Positions 16,936-27,406 of a stretch of 64,000 bases of DNA are shown here, one piece after another; within the stretch, counting starts at the first letter, position 1, and the number at the start of each line of letters is the position of its first letter. Both the position numbers and the translations under genes were made by a program. The DNA is from Cellvibrio sp. KY-YJ-3. Lineage in GTDB: Bacteria; Pseudomonadota; Gammaproteobacteria; Pseudomonadales; Cellvibrionaceae. A model generated the notes under the pieces. It saw only the letters and a program-made list of their open reading frames with translations. It was not told the origin of the DNA and did no database searches. The stretch lies in assembly GCF_008806955.1 (NCBI RefSeq), contig NZ_CP031727.1, positions 1,998,001 to 2,062,000 on the forward strand, written 5' to 3'.

Positions 16936-18402
16936 TTAATTGTCGGGAATGCGGGGTAGGTTGAGCCAGTTAAAAATACGCGTTTCCATATAGGGGTAAA
17001 ACGGATTGCAGTAGAGCCGCATGCCAGCGCTGGCATTAATAATCAGCGTCTTGGTCTCGCCCAATAAATGCAGGCTGCCCAAGCGGATACCGTAGTCTTC
17101 ATCCGTGTTGGGTGTTAGCCCATACACCGGGTCATCCACGGCAAAAGGCAGGGCGACGTGGGAGAGTGAAAATACGCCATTGGGGAATTCCAACGCGAGC
17201 GGTTGTTCCTGCTCGGCAAGGCTGCCTGCCTCTTGCCGCCACTCACTCACAGCAGTGGTGTTGCTGTTACGGTTGGCAATTTTCACCAGATCATAAGCGC
17301 GCAGCGCCGGTGCAAAGTGGCTACTCATATAGCGGCTGGCACCCGTGCGGGTGATGGGCAAAAAATTGTGGTGACGATTGATATCAAACAACACCAGTTC
17401 ACTGTTGTTGGCGGGCAGGTGGCGATAAACATGCTGTTCAATGGCTGCGGTTTTGACGGTTGAGTCTGCAATGGATTGAAACGTCAGTATCGGCGCCAGA
17501 TTTGATAGTTGTTGCTTGCTTGCCAAACGCTGGATTTTTTGTTACACATGGCGTGAAAAACGATGGGCTTGCCAAGCGGCATTTACGGGAAAGGAATTGT
17601 ATTTAAACGGGTTGTATTCCGGGCTTTTGTTTAACCAGCGGCGCGAACTGAGCAGCGGTAAGTGGCCCACCAATTCCAGCGGCTTGCTCAGTCCGGCAAA
17701 GTCACTGATGCCGATCATGGGAGAGAGCAAGATAATTTTTTTCGGCTGGGGCAGGTTTTTATCTTCCACTGCATCCAGCGCGTAATTGAGTGCAAGCGTG
17801 CCGCCGTTCGAGTAGCCCAGCAGATAAAAATGCGGGTTATCGCCCAGTTGCCGGTGTAATTCCTCTGCCGCCAAACGGGTTGCCGCTGCCCAGTCGCGCC
17901 AGGTTGCCGTCAATAATCCGGAAGGCAGGGTGCCGTGCCCAGGTACTCGCACGCCAATAACTAAAAAGCCCTCAGCCGCAAATGTCTGCGCCAGGCGACG
18001 CACCGAGTAGGGTGAATCGGTCAAGCCGTGGAGCATAACAATGCCCGCGCGAATTTTTTCCGGTTTTACAACAAAACTGCGATTCCAGTTAGTGGTGTGA
18101 TTGAGCGGATTCAGTGGAGAACCCAGCTCGTATCTGTAACCTTGATAGGTATCGGTTTCACTTAATTGCGTTTTCAGCTCCTGAAAAAGTTTTTCCTCCT
18201 GCTGTAAATAATCACTCCAGGTGTAAGTCGATGCTCCGCCCTGCTTAATCAGCGCGGCATTAAATTCCTGTTGCAGTTCAATTCTGTGCCAGGGTTTGGC
18301 GTTGCGCAGGGTGCTGCAGCCGGTTGTGGTCAGCAGCAAAACCAGCAGGACAAAAAGTCCGGCAAAAATGGGCAGGCTAGAGTGTTCGGCGAAACTCACC
18401 AT
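16936..18402 (-). pseudogene. Lipoprotein alpha/beta hydrolase split by an in-frame TAA
   Basis: Two pieces are in the same frame: 17542-18402 (286 residues, lipobox LTTTGC, S33-type hydrolase with HGLTDSPYSVRRLA and nucleophile GYSNGG) and 16936-17541 (about 200 codons). They are separated only by one TAA at 17542-17544; the text around it reads SRHV-stop-QKIQRLASKQQ. The likely catalytic Asp (SIADSTV) and His (SLSHVALPF) are in the second piece, so a protein ending at the TAA would lack two triad residues. The second piece has no ATG or ribosome site at its beginning. A CAA or CAG to TAA change is the simplest cause. Readthrough or a sequencing error are alternatives. Confidence 0.8.
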
Positions 18403-18425
18403 GGTTAAAAATTCCCTGTTATCTG

Positions 18426-19175
18426 TTAGCGATCGGGCGTGTGTAAAAACTTACCCTGGGTTAAAAAATGAATCACCTGTGCGATGGTATTTTTATCTTT
18501 CATGATAAAAGGATGTGAAACGGGCAGCGCAATAAAATCGCGCATACCATCGATTTTGGTACTTTCCACCGACACTTTACCGTCATCGGGATTGGGCAGA
18601 TAAAGCGACAATAATAAATTGATGCTCGTGGTTCCAGCGATCACGCCCAAGTCAAAATCCACCGTGCCCAAACGGCGGGGCAAAGCGCTCGCGTCGGTTC
18701 CCAATTCTCTGCCTGCCGGGCCATTGAGCCAAGCAAAGGGCGGCAGGTCTTTTAAGTGATCCACTATTTCACTGCCTTTATTCGGCGGCGCGAGCATCAC
18801 TACCCGGGTTAGCTCGGGAATCGTGTGAGTGTGTAAATATTGGCGCAATAAAATTCCGCCCAGTGAATGGGTCACAAAGTGAATTTTTTGCGCTGCACCG
18901 GCACGGCATTGTGCCAGTGCGGGCGGAATAGCTTTTTGTGCCAGGGTTGCAATAGGAAATTCGCGCGAGGGGTAATTGATATTGACGACCCTGTAACCCT
19001 GCGCCTGTAATTGTGTGGCCAGCGGTACCATGGACTCGCTGGTGCGCGCCAATCCGTGTAATAAAATAACGCACTCCTTCGTTAAGCTCGGGTCAGGTTT
19101 GGGTGCGAGTGAGCTGCTGCAGCCAGACAGGGCAAAAAATACCGCAGTAATCAAGATAAAAACAGGTGCATTCAT
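18426..19175 (-). CDS. Lipoprotein esterase/lipase (alpha/beta hydrolase)
   Basis: 249 residues from ATG 19175, preceded by GGAAG; the longer frame to 19220 would precede the signal peptide. A lipobox ALSGC predicts a lipoprotein. The core has VILLHGLARTSESM, nucleophile elbow THSLGG, and a candidate triad His in LPVSHPFIMKD. It resembles PGAP1/LipA-type esterases that act on lipids or ester-linked substrates. It lies 23 bases upstream of the broken hydrolase gene on the same strand, so the two probably formed one operon of lipoprotein hydrolases. Confidence 0.82.
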   Translation of the reverse strand: MNAPVFILITAVFFALSGCSSSLAPKPDPSLTKECVILLHGLARTSESMVPLATQLQAQGYRVVNINYPSREFPIATLAQKAIPPALAQCRAGAAQKIHFVTHSLGGILLRQYLHTHTIPELTRVVMLAPPNKGSEIVDHLKDLPPFAWLNGPAGRELGTDASALPRRLGTVDFDLGVIAGTTSINLLLSLYLPNPDDGKVSVESTKIDGMRDFIALPVSHPFIMKDKNTIAQVIHFLTQGKFLHTPDR

Positions 19176-19253
19176 AAGTGGGCTTCCGGCGCTAGTGCGC
19201 AAATTATGCCACACTGCCAAGTGACATCTTTATCGCTAACAACAGTCAACACC

Positions 19254-20105
19254 ATGCAACTATTTAATAACCGCTACCATTTTGTTGATAGCCACTGCCA
19301 TTTTGACTTTCCGGTTTTTGCTGCAGACCGTGCGGCCGTGTGGGCGCACTGCCAGCGACAGGGGGTTAATCACCTGATCATTCCCGGTGTTGGCCCGGAG
19401 CAGTGGCAAACGGCGGCACAGTTATGCCAACAATATCCCGGGTTTTATTATGCGGCGGGTATTCACCCGCATTGGATCGAACAACAGCACTGGTGTGCGA
19501 CCAATAGTGCGGGTCTGTTGGATGAAACAACACAGCAGCAGATCAAACAATTATTGGGCGATGAATTAACACGCGTGCAGCGCGGCGCAGGTAAGTATTG
19601 TGTTGCGGTGGGTGAATGTGGGTTGGATAAACTAATTCAGGTACCGCTCGCGCTGCAGCAACAACTGCTGGGTTTGCATATCGAACTCGCCAATCAATTT
19701 CACAAGCCGCTGATTATTCACAGCGTAAAAACTCATAATGAAATTCTTACGTGTTTCAAACAACAGCCACCGCGTTACGGCGGGGTGATTCACGCCTTTA
19801 GTGGCAGCCTTGAAATGGCGCAGCAATTTATCGCACACGGTTTTTTATTGGGGGTGGGCGGTACCATTACTTACGAGCGTGCGCAAAAAACGCGAGCGAC
19901 TTTTAGCAAGATACCGCTGCAATATTTATTGCTGGAAACCGACGCACCGGATATGCCTGTTTGCGGCAAACAAGGTGAACGCAATAGCCCGGAATATCTT
20001 CCCGTTATTGCGCAAACCCTGGCGCAGTTGCAAGGGGTTAGTGTTGAGCAGGTGGCGGAAGTCACCACCCGCAATGCGCATCGCTTATTTGGTTTGCCGG
20101 AGTAA
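19254..20105 (+). CDS. yjjV: TatD-family metal-dependent hydrolase (YjjV-like)
   Basis: 283 residues from ATG 19254; the longer frame from 19206 runs into the upstream region. Metal ligands are visible: DSHCHFD, GECGLD, IIHSVKTH, GVIHAFSGS and the Asp in LLLETDAPDMP. The GVGGTITY segment and overall pattern are closest to E. coli YjjV. TatD enzymes are TIM-barrel nucleases (3'-5' exonuclease activity in TatD itself) that use two divalent metals. The gene is convergent with the chitinase gene and only one base separates their stop codons. Confidence 0.9.
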   Translation: MQLFNNRYHFVDSHCHFDFPVFAADRAAVWAHCQRQGVNHLIIPGVGPEQWQTAAQLCQQYPGFYYAAGIHPHWIEQQHWCATNSAGLLDETTQQQIKQLLGDELTRVQRGAGKYCVAVGECGLDKLIQVPLALQQQLLGLHIELANQFHKPLIIHSVKTHNEILTCFKQQPPRYGGVIHAFSGSLEMAQQFIAHGFLLGVGGTITYERAQKTRATFSKIPLQYLLLETDAPDMPVCGKQGERNSPEYLPVIAQTLAQLQGVSVEQVAEVTTRNAHRLFGLPE

Positions 20106-20106
20106 A

Positions 20107-21276
20107 TTATTTTACTTTATGCACGCTGTGATGAATTGCATCAAGCAAGCCATTGCTGTCGCTGTCGCTGTCGTGTGGTAACTGCCAAAACATAATGCCA
20201 CCGAGATTATATTTTTTTACATAGTCCACTTTGGCGCTCAGCGAGCGCGTGTCATCAAAGGTCGCGAAGGTTTGCTGTTGTTTGCTGTAGTAACTGGGCG
20301 CCTGTGCTACCTCATCCCAGTGATACGCATAGCCTTTCGCTGCACTAAATTGTGCGGCGAATTCCTTATAACCATAACCTTCGATATGGGTGCCGGGTTG
20401 ATAAAGCCCGTTGTTGGTGGCTGCAACATCCCTCCACACGCGTGCATAAAACGCGGCACCGATAACAATTTTGTGCGGTGCTACACCCTGGCGTAATAAA
20501 AACTGTACGGCATTGTCGGTGGAATCTTTTTGCTCGGGTGTGGAATAGAGCGCGGTGTGGTGGCCAGTGTGCGGTGTACCGCCATTGACTATGTCGTAGC
20601 TCATCAGGTTTACATTATCCAGCAACGGCATAATCGCGGTCCAGTCCACGGCTTTTTCCAAAAATGAATCAAACCCGCCCGCAGCAAAACTTAACTCATA
20701 TTGGCTGCCCAATTGCACGCGCAATTCGCGAATCAGCGCAGTGAAATTAGCGTGGTCATAAGCTGCATATTTATGGCCAGGGAAACCGGGAACCGTGGGG
20801 TATTCCCAATCCAGATCTATGCCATCAGCATGGTGTTGTTGAATTAGCTTTAGCGTGGATTTGGCAAATGCCGCGCGATTTTCGGCGCTGTTAAAAACAT
20901 CAGAACAGGTTTCACAGCCGCCCCAGCCGCCAAGTGACAGCATAACTTTTAAATGGGGATGATCTTTTTTCAGTGCAACTAGCCGCGCAAAGGCTTGTTT
21001 GTCTTTATCGTTATCAAATGCGAGTTGGTTACCATTTAAATGCAAAAAACTGTAGATGATGTGAGTCAGCTGATTAAAATCGTACCGCGCCAAGTCGCTG
21101 CCATCGCCCATGTAATAGGCAATAACTTTCAGCGATGCTTTTTCTGCGCTAGACGCGGTGGCAGATGTAGTGGATGTTGCCGTGCTATTGCTACAGGCTG
21201 TTACGCTTAACGCCAGAAGCAGGGCCGTGAGTGGAGCCCAAAATGGTGGGCGGATGCGCTGGAAAAAGTTGTTCAT
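20107..21276 (-). CDS. GH18 chitinase-like lipoprotein
   Basis: 389 residues from ATG 21276, chosen for GAGGGATTTATG and a signal peptide ending in lipobox VTAC. A Ser/Thr/Ala linker follows, then a single GH18 barrel: KVMLSLGGWG, the catalytic DGIDLDWEYP (DxxDxDxE) and MSYD, with GGIMFWQLPHDSD near the end. There is no carbohydrate-binding module. Expected to hydrolyse chitin or chitooligosaccharides by substrate-assisted catalysis at the cell surface. The compact single domain and lipid anchor suggest work on oligosaccharides close to the cell; that is inference. Confidence 0.92.
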   Translation of the reverse strand: MNNFFQRIRPPFWAPLTALLLALSVTACSNSTATSTTSATASSAEKASLKVIAYYMGDGSDLARYDFNQLTHIIYSFLHLNGNQLAFDNDKDKQAFARLVALKKDHPHLKVMLSLGGWGGCETCSDVFNSAENRAAFAKSTLKLIQQHHADGIDLDWEYPTVPGFPGHKYAAYDHANFTALIRELRVQLGSQYELSFAAGGFDSFLEKAVDWTAIMPLLDNVNLMSYDIVNGGTPHTGHHTALYSTPEQKDSTDNAVQFLLRQGVAPHKIVIGAAFYARVWRDVAATNNGLYQPGTHIEGYGYKEFAAQFSAAKGYAYHWDEVAQAPSYYSKQQQTFATFDDTRSLSAKVDYVKKYNLGGIMFWQLPHDSDSDSNGLLDAIHHSVHKVK

Positions 21277-21530
21277 AAATCCCTCGGAAAACGCAGTGGT
21301 CGTTAATCGCGAGAGCTGTAATGAATGTGCCATATGGCGTTTTCGGTAGTGGTAGCGTCTGTATTTTTTGTAGTGAGTCCTGCAGTTACAGATCGCCAGC
21401 GGCATTTTAACCACAGTTTTTTGTGTAAGCCTATCGCGATAAGGTAAAGATTCTTAAAGCCAGTGAAGACTGTGTTTGGGGAAATTTGCAACAGCGCTTT
21501 ATAATCGCCTTTTTTTGATGAGTTATTCCT

Positions 21531-21959
21531 GTGCCGTATCACGATGATCTTTCCAGTATTTCACTAGCGCAATTGCGCGCGACGCAGAATTGGCAGCAGC
21601 AGTACAAATTAATTATTCAATGGGGCAAGTTAATTGCTCCCAAACCTGAGCTGCGTGTTGTTGATAATGTGATTCGCGGCTGCGAAGTGCCGGTATGGCT
21701 TGGCTGCAGCCTTGCCCAAGAGCGTTACTATTTTGCGCTGGATGCTGACAGCAGCGTGATTAAGGGTTTGGCATCGCTGCTGTTGGTGCAGGTAAATGGT
21801 AAAACTCGCGCGGAATTAATCGGGCTGGATTTGCAGAGCGAGTTGCGCGAATTGGGTTTGGAAAAACATTTAACGCCGTCGCGCAATAATGGCTTGAATG
21901 CAATTATTGCGCGAATTTACGACCACCTAAAAAATTCCAACTTACATTCCGGTTATTAA
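21531..21959 (+). CDS. sufE: SufE/CsdE-family sulfur acceptor
   Basis: 142 residues with a GTG start; the ATG at 21518 is in another frame. The fold signature is clear: [13 protein letters not shown], the sulfur-accepting Cys in [21 protein letters not shown] and the closing [16 protein letters not shown]. SufE/CsdE takes a persulfide from a cysteine desulfurase (SufS or CsdA) and passes it on for Fe-S assembly or tRNA modification. No desulfurase gene is adjacent. tcdA, the usual CsdE partner gene csdL, lies about 4.5 kb away across the nap operon. The gene overlaps the end of convergent napC by three or four bases. Confidence 0.9.
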   Translation: MPYHDDLSSISLAQLRATQNWQQQYKLIIQWGKLIAPKPELRVVDNVIRGCEVPVWLGCSLAQERYYFALDADSSVIKGLASLLLVQVNGKTRAELIGLDLQSELRELGLEKHLTPSRNNGLNAIIARIYDHLKNSNLHSGY

Positions 21960-22645
21960 TTGGTTGTTGCAATTTCCTCGGCGATAAATTGTTGCCAGGG
22001 CTCCTGAAATTCAATGCTGGTCACCATGGGTACACCGGCCATATCCGGTAAATGGTGGGCGATGCCTTTGTGGCAATCGATGCAGGTTTTTTCACCGCTG
22101 GCGAGTAGCGTGGAGTGCATGGCCTGTGCTCGCGGTGATTGCTGGGTGAAATCCATCGATTCTAATGCATGACAGTTGCGGCATTCCAATGAGTCGTTGG
22201 CTTTTAAGCGCGCCCATTCCCGTTCAGCCAGTTCGCGCCGTTTGGCGAGAAATTTTTCGCGGGTATTAATGGTGCCAAATATTTTGCCCCACACTTCTTT
22301 GGATGCCTGCATTTTGCGCGCGATTTTATCCGTCCATTCATGAGGTACATGGCAGTCCGAACACATGGCGCGTACACCGGAGCGATTGGTGTAGTGAATA
22401 GTGCTGGCCAATTCCTGATAGGGATTATTTTTCATTTCGTGGCAGCCAATACAAAATTGTTCGGTATTGGTGTACTCCAATGCGGTATTAAAACCGCCCC
22501 AAAAAATAATACCCGCAATAAAACCGCCCATGCTCAAGGTGCCCAAACTGATGTAAGCGGCAGGGCGACGGAACTGGCCCCAGTACTCTTTCACCGGTGC
22601 CAGCGTGCGTTTGAACAGGCTTTTTTTATTGGCGTCTTTACTCAT
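21956..22645 (-). CDS. napC: NapC tetrahaem cytochrome c
   Basis: 229 residues. One N-terminal membrane helix (about residues 32-52) anchors a periplasmic domain with four CxxCH haem sites: CIGCH, CSDCH, CRNCH and CIDCH. NapC/NirT proteins oxidise quinol at the inner membrane and pass electrons to NapB. Here it is the last gene of napEDABC, three bases after napB, so electrons enter NapAB through NapC alone, since no napGH is present. Confidence 0.96.
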   Translation of the reverse strand: MSKDANKKSLFKRTLAPVKEYWGQFRRPAAYISLGTLSMGGFIAGIIFWGGFNTALEYTNTEQFCIGCHEMKNNPYQELASTIHYTNRSGVRAMCSDCHVPHEWTDKIARKMQASKEVWGKIFGTINTREKFLAKRRELAEREWARLKANDSLECRNCHALESMDFTQQSPRAQAMHSTLLASGEKTCIDCHKGIAHHLPDMAGVPMVTSIEFQEPWQQFIAEEIATTN

Positions 22646-22648
22646 AAA

Positions 22649-23182
22649 TCACTCCACCGCCGGTTGTTGCAGCATCGTATCTATGCTTTTAAAACTATTG
22701 CCGCGTGCGGGTTTTACATCGTGCTGTGGCAAATGGCATTGAATACAAAAATAGCGCCGCGGTGAAACGGCGGCGAGTGCCTGGCCGTCGCGATCGTAAT
22801 AATGGGTGATACTCACCATGGGCGCACCGGTTTGTGGGCTGGCGCTGCGGCTGTGGCAAGTGAGGCACATGTTGAAGTTTTTATCGATTTGATAACCGCG
22901 AATGTTGTGCGGAATCATCGGCGGCTGCTCGGGGTAATTGCGGTTGGCGGGTTCGGCGCTAATCCGTTGCCGCGCTATTTTGGGCGCGGGTAAATCCTGG
23001 CTCAGTGTGCCGCCGGGGCGAATACCATCGGGTGCGGATGCATCCAAAATAATATTCGCACCACCGTGGGGAATGGTTTTTACATCCTGCTCTTTTACAT
23101 CCTGTGCCTGTAACTCTGGTGAAATGTTGGCGATAACAACGGCGCCGAGCAGTGCAGTGGCTAACACGATTATTTTGTTCAT
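22649..23182 (-). CDS. napB: NapB dihaem cytochrome c subunit of periplasmic nitrate reductase
   Basis: About 177 residues. Two adjacent ATG codons occur; the second (23182) has the better spacing from AAGGAG. A signal peptide ends near LQAQ. Two haem sites, CLTCH and CIQCH, follow, with the conserved PPMIPHNIRGYQI segment between signal and haems. NapB receives electrons from NapC and delivers them to the molybdenum subunit NapA. It begins 11 bases after napA. Confidence 0.95.
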   Translation of the reverse strand: MNKIIVLATALLGAVVIANISPELQAQDVKEQDVKTIPHGGANIILDASAPDGIRPGGTLSQDLPAPKIARQRISAEPANRNYPEQPPMIPHNIRGYQIDKNFNMCLTCHSRSASPQTGAPMVSITHYYDRDGQALAAVSPRRYFCIQCHLPQHDVKPARGNSFKSIDTMLQQPAVE

Positions 23183-23192
23183 CATCTGCTCC

Positions 23193-25697
23193 TTAGGCCA
23201 GGCTTACCAGTTCGATTTTTACGGCGCATTTTTTGTAATCGGTTTGCAGCGAAATCGGATCAGTGGCATCGAGCGTGACGTTATTCACCAGTTTGGTTGC
23301 ATCAAAAAATGGAATAAAAATCAGCCCGCGCGGTGGTTTAACCCTTCCGCGTGTTTCAACGCGCACCCGCACCGCACCACGTCGACTAATCACCCGCACT
23401 TCGCTGCCTTGCCGCACACCAATCGCTTCAGCGTCTTCGTGGTTCATATACACCAATGCATCGGGCACCGCCGCGTGCAACTCCTCTACGCGGTTGGTCA
23501 TGGTGCCGGTGTGCCAGTGCTCCAATACGCGCCCGGTGCTGAGCCAGAAAGGGTAATCCTTATCGGGCGATTCAGCGGGCGGTTCATAGGGCAGGGCGAA
23601 AATAATCGCGCGATTATCGGGCTTGCCATAAAACTGCACGCCGGTACCTTTTTTCACATAGGGGTCATAGCCTTCGCGATAGCGCCAGCGCGTTTCTTTG
23701 CCCTCCACCACCGGCCAGCGTAAACCGCGCGCTTCATGGTAACTGTCAAAGTCGGCCAGATCGTGGCCGTGGCCGCGCCCAAAACGGGCGTATTCTTCAA
23801 ACAGCCCTTTTTGCACATAAAAGCCGAACACATCGGCTTCGGTATTTAAATACTCGGCGGCGCGTTCGCTGTTGGGGAATTTATCCACCTGGCCGTTGGC
23901 AAATAACACCTCGTACAGGCTTTTGTTTTTGTACTCGGGGGCTTTTGCCAATAACTCCTGTGGCCAGGCATGGTCGGTTTTGATGTGTTTGGAAAATTCG
24001 ATGAGTTGCCACAAATCGGATTTAGCTTCACCCGGCGCCGTTACCAACTGGTGCCAGAATTGTGTGCGGCGCTCGGCGTTGCCGTAGGCGCCTTCTTTTT
24101 CTACCCACATGGCGCTGGGCAGAATTAAATCGGCAGCTTGGGCCGATACTGTGGGATACACATCGGACACCACCACAAACGCATTGGGGTTGCGCCAGCC
24201 GGGTAAAATTTCCTGCGCAATATTCGGCCCCGCCTGCATATTGTTGGAGACTTGGGTCCAATAAAAACGAATCACGCCATCTTTTAATTTGCGGCTTTGA
24301 TGCACTGCCGAGAAGCCTACTTTTTCGGGAATGGTGCCTTCGGGCAGCTTCCAGATTTTTTCGGTAATCGCGCGATGTTTGGGATCGGTGACCAATAAAT
24401 CCGCTGGCAAACGATGGGAAAAAGTACCCACTTCCCGCGCCGAGCCGCAAGCCGATGGCTGACCGGTAAGCGAGAAAGGGCTGTTGCCCGGTTCAGCAAT
24501 TTTGCCGGTGAGCAAATGCAGGTTGTACACCATGTTATTGGCCCATACACCGCGCGTATGCTGATTAAAACCCATGGTCCACAGCGACATGACTTTGATT
24601 TTTGGGTCAGCGTAAATCTCTGCTAAACGCAGCAAGTGATCTTTGCCCACACCGGTTTCTTTGGCGGTGTGTTCCAGGGTGTAGGGTTTTACGTAGTCGG
24701 CAAAATCGTCAAAAGTAATATCGCTCCAGGTATTGGCTTTGTCGGCACCTTTGGCGCTTTTTTGGCGCTCGTCTTCCGGGCGCAGGCCGTAGCCAATATC
24801 GTCTTGCCCTTTGGCAAAACGGGTGTGATTTTTCACAAACTCCTGATTCACCTTGCCGCTTTGAATAATGTGATTGGCGATGTAATTGAGAATAATCAAA
24901 TCGGTTTGCGGTTTAAAAATCAGCGGCACATCGGCCAATTCAAAACTGCGGGTTTCATAGGGCGATAACACCGCCACCTGCACATGGGGGAATGACATAC
25001 GCCTATCGGTGATGCGGCTCCACAAAATTGGATGCATCTCCGCCATGTTGGAACCCCAAAGCACAAAAGCATCGGCGGCTTCAAAATCGTCATAGCAGCC
25101 CATGGGTTCATCCATACCAAAAGTGCGCATAAAACCGGCCACCGCGGATGCCATACAGTGGCGTGCATTGGGGTCTAGGTTGTTGGTGCGCAAACCGCCT
25201 TTCATCAATTTACTCGCGGCGTAGGCTTCCCAAATGGTCCATTGGCCGGAGCCAAACATGGCAACACTTTCCGGGCCGTGATCGCGCAGCGCGGCTTTGG
25301 CTTTATCGGCCATAATCGCAAAGGCTTGTGCCCAGGTGATGGGTGTGAACTCGCCATTTTTATCGTATTTGCCGTTCGTCATGCGCAGCATTGGCTGTTG
25401 CAAACGGTCGCTGCCGTACATGATTTTGGAAAGGAAATAACCCTTCGCACAATTCAAGCCTCGGTTCACTTCGGCTTTCACATCGCCGTGGGTGGCAACC
25501 ACGCGGTTGTCTTTGGTGGCCACCATCACCCCGCAACCGGTGCCGCAAAAACGGCAGGGCGCTTTGTTCCATTTAAGGTTGGTGAGTTCGCGGTTGGTAA
25601 TTAAATTACTCGCGCTGGCGGGCAGCGGTAAACCAATCGCGGCGGCGGCAACCGCAGCGGCGTTGGCTTTAGCAAATAAGCGGCGGGTGATGTTCAT
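23193..25697 (-). CDS. napA: NapA catalytic subunit of periplasmic nitrate reductase
   Basis: 834 residues from ATG 25697, which shares one base with the napD stop (TGATG) and has GAGGAACAG upstream. The twin-arginine signal TRRLFAK directs Tat export. A 4Fe-4S cluster site CxxCxxxC begins at about residue 48 and its fourth Cys is at about 83. The molybdenum ligand is the Cys in NARHCMAS (about 181). The remaining molybdopterin-binding blocks ([49 protein letters not shown]) match NapA. It reduces nitrate to nitrite in the periplasm using bis-MGD, with electrons from NapB. Confidence 0.97.
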   Translation of the reverse strand: MNITRRLFAKANAAAVAAAAIGLPLPASASNLITNRELTNLKWNKAPCRFCGTGCGVMVATKDNRVVATHGDVKAEVNRGLNCAKGYFLSKIMYGSDRLQQPMLRMTNGKYDKNGEFTPITWAQAFAIMADKAKAALRDHGPESVAMFGSGQWTIWEAYAASKLMKGGLRTNNLDPNARHCMASAVAGFMRTFGMDEPMGCYDDFEAADAFVLWGSNMAEMHPILWSRITDRRMSFPHVQVAVLSPYETRSFELADVPLIFKPQTDLIILNYIANHIIQSGKVNQEFVKNHTRFAKGQDDIGYGLRPEDERQKSAKGADKANTWSDITFDDFADYVKPYTLEHTAKETGVGKDHLLRLAEIYADPKIKVMSLWTMGFNQHTRGVWANNMVYNLHLLTGKIAEPGNSPFSLTGQPSACGSAREVGTFSHRLPADLLVTDPKHRAITEKIWKLPEGTIPEKVGFSAVHQSRKLKDGVIRFYWTQVSNNMQAGPNIAQEILPGWRNPNAFVVVSDVYPTVSAQAADLILPSAMWVEKEGAYGNAERRTQFWHQLVTAPGEAKSDLWQLIEFSKHIKTDHAWPQELLAKAPEYKNKSLYEVLFANGQVDKFPNSERAAEYLNTEADVFGFYVQKGLFEEYARFGRGHGHDLADFDSYHEARGLRWPVVEGKETRWRYREGYDPYVKKGTGVQFYGKPDNRAIIFALPYEPPAESPDKDYPFWLSTGRVLEHWHTGTMTNRVEELHAAVPDALVYMNHEDAEAIGVRQGSEVRVISRRGAVRVRVETRGRVKPPRGLIFIPFFDATKLVNNVTLDATDPISLQTDYKKCAVKIELVSLA

Positions 25698-26008
25698 CAA
25701 AGCTGTTCCTCGGCGGCTAATTCATCCAGGTCAATTTGTTCGTGATACACCAGCGCGGCATTAAGCACACCGGCTTGCGCGCGCAGTTCATCGAGTAAGT
25801 GCAAAATCTGCTGCTCGTTATTGCTCTCAGTCACCAGCACTAATTTGCCCTGTTCATTTTCGGCGTGAATTTCCATTTGTTGCAGGTCGGTTAACCAGAC
25901 TTTAAGTGCTGCCATATTTTCGGGGCGCACGTGGGCAATAAAGCTGGCGATATGCAAGTGTGTGGGCGGTGCGTTTAATAATTCGGTAGCAATTATTTTG
26001 CTCTGCAT
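25697..26008 (-). CDS. napD: NapD chaperone of NapA
   Basis: 103 residues from ATG 26008; the frame extends to a TTG at 26026, but ATG 26008 has GAGA at suitable distance. Visible are the ferredoxin-like fold elements [21 protein letters not shown] and GKLVLVTES, then [20 protein letters not shown], the conserved NapD end. NapD binds the twin-arginine signal of NapA and holds it until cofactor insertion is complete. It is translationally coupled to napA. Confidence 0.93.
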   Translation of the reverse strand: MQSKIIATELLNAPPTHLHIASFIAHVRPENMAALKVWLTDLQQMEIHAENEQGKLVLVTESNNEQQILHLLDELRAQAGVLNAALVYHEQIDLDELAAEEQL

Positions 26009-26035
26009 AACATTTCTCTCTGCCAAATTATTTTA

Positions 26036-26248
26036 TTAGCCTGCACCTGGTGGCCCGGCGATAAGTTGATAAAACCAAATGGAAAATCCCATCGCACTTA
26101 CCAGCGCAACAGTCAGTATGGGAAAAAGAAAAACGATGATGAAAATAAACAGGCGCCATTCGCGCTTTTTTTGTTTTTGTTGTTGATTGCGTTGGGCATC
26201 TTCGGCGCTACTTTCTGCGCGCGCTTCAGCGATGTGCAGATCCTGCAT
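26036..26248 (-). CDS. napE: NapE small membrane protein
   Basis: 70 residues. A charged N-terminal half rich in Gln, Lys and Glu is followed by one membrane helix and the family ending (FPILTVALVSAMGFSIWFYQ, then LIAGPPG). NapE is a small single-pass protein of unknown role found at the head of many nap operons. It is the first gene after the Anr/FNR box. Confidence 0.9.
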   Translation of the reverse strand: MQDLHIAEARAESSAEDAQRNQQQKQKKREWRLFIFIIVFLFPILTVALVSAMGFSIWFYQLIAGPPGAG

Positions 26249-26330
26249 AGGCTTTCTCCAAGGGTTATCACTAACTCCGGTTTTAGCCTAGTTTAATTGA
26301 TATAGATTGCAACAAAATGGCGCGCATTAC

Positions 26331-26344
26331 TTGATGGAAATCAA
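26331..26344 (-). promoter_or_regulatory. Perfect FNR/Anr box ahead of napEDABC
   Basis: TTGATGGAAATCAA fits the FNR/Anr consensus TTGAT-N4-ATCAA at every position. Its centre is about 90 bases upstream of napE. A -10-like element lies about 30 bases downstream on the same strand (26299-26306), which fits a class II activation site near -41.5. It indicates induction of the nap operon under low oxygen. No comparably clear NarL/NarP heptamers were seen. Confidence 0.85.
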
Positions 26345-26424
26345 GTTTTGGAGGGTTTTAAAAACTAAATGAAATTAAACGTTGTTTTTAAACAGCTTCT
26401 GTTTTTTAAATGGCGCTTAGTTTT

Positions 26425-27222
26425 TTACAGCACTTTTGTTAAATAACGCTCAATGGCGCGATTCGCCGCCACTAAACCAAAACTGGCGGTGACCATCATG
26501 CTGGAGCCAAAACCGCCGGCACAATCCAGTTTCACACCATCCGCTAGCGCTTGTTTATCCATGCACACGGAACCATCGGGTTTGGGGTAAACCATTTGTT
26601 CGGTGGAGTAAACCGCATCCACACGAAAACGGCGATTGCTGTCGCGCGCAAAATTGTGGTGGCGATACAGTTGGCTGCGCACCTTGGCGAGCATGGGGTC
26701 GCTAATGCTGCGGCCCAAATCATCCACCGTGACCGCCTGCGGGTTGCGCTTACCGCCGGAGGAGCCAATGGTGATCAGGCGCACTTTAATTGCCAAACAA
26801 TAAGCCACTAGCCGCGCCTTTAAATGCGCGGCATCAATCGCATCAATCACCACATGGTGGTGTTTGCCAATCAGGTCTTTCATATTTTGATCGTCCAGAA
26901 AATCCTCCACCGAATGGATAATTAATTCGGGGTTGATATCGCGCAAGCGCTCACTAATCACCTGATTTTTGGATTGGCCGATGGTGGATTGCAGCGCGTG
27001 GGATTGGCGGTTGGTATTAGTGATACATACCTCGTCCATTTCAATCAGCGTCAGCTCACCTACCCCCGAACGCGCCAATGCTTCCGCGACCCAGGTGCCC
27101 ACACCGCCCAAACCAATCACTGCAAAATGCGCATTGGTCAGCGCGGGCAGGGCGGCTTGGCCGTAAAGTCGGCCCAGGCCGCCAAAACGCTGCAGGTATT
27201 CGGGGGTGAGAGGTCTGTTCAT
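26425..27222 (-). CDS. tcdA: tRNA threonylcarbamoyladenosine dehydratase TcdA
   Basis: 265 residues of the E1/ThiF/MoeB-like ATP-binding family: VIGLGGVGTWVAEALARSGVG (nucleotide-binding loop), TNTNRQ, VIDAIDAAHLKARL, then the TcdA-specific IGSSGGKRNPQ, RVDAVYSTEQ and GGFGSSMMVTASFG. TcdA (YgdL/CsdL) cyclises t6A37 in tRNAs to ct6A using ATP, and in E. coli works with the CsdA-CsdE sulfur system. A sufE/csdE gene is about 4.5 kb away. It ends just upstream of the nap promoter region. Confidence 0.93.
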   Translation of the reverse strand: MNRPLTPEYLQRFGGLGRLYGQAALPALTNAHFAVIGLGGVGTWVAEALARSGVGELTLIEMDEVCITNTNRQSHALQSTIGQSKNQVISERLRDINPELIIHSVEDFLDDQNMKDLIGKHHHVVIDAIDAAHLKARLVAYCLAIKVRLITIGSSGGKRNPQAVTVDDLGRSISDPMLAKVRSQLYRHHNFARDSNRRFRVDAVYSTEQMVYPKPDGSVCMDKQALADGVKLDCAGGFGSSMMVTASFGLVAANRAIERYLTKVL

Positions 27223-27406
27223 AAATAACTCAGGGGCAAATGTATCCAGTGGCGGCGTGCAGGTTGCGAGGCGGCTTTTTAACGGAGATGACCGGCGAAT
27301 ACAAGCGCTGGCCGTGAAATCCGCTGCCCTCTGCTACACTCACTTACAGCTATTCTGGCATGAGAAGCACCATAATACGGCCAGCCGTTTATCCCTAAGG
27401 AGTGAC

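Noticed and set aside
17524-17560. Frameshift in the alpha/beta hydrolase gene
   Set aside because: The downstream frame begins exactly 18 bases after the TAA codon start in the same phase, so it is an in-frame stop, not a frameshift.
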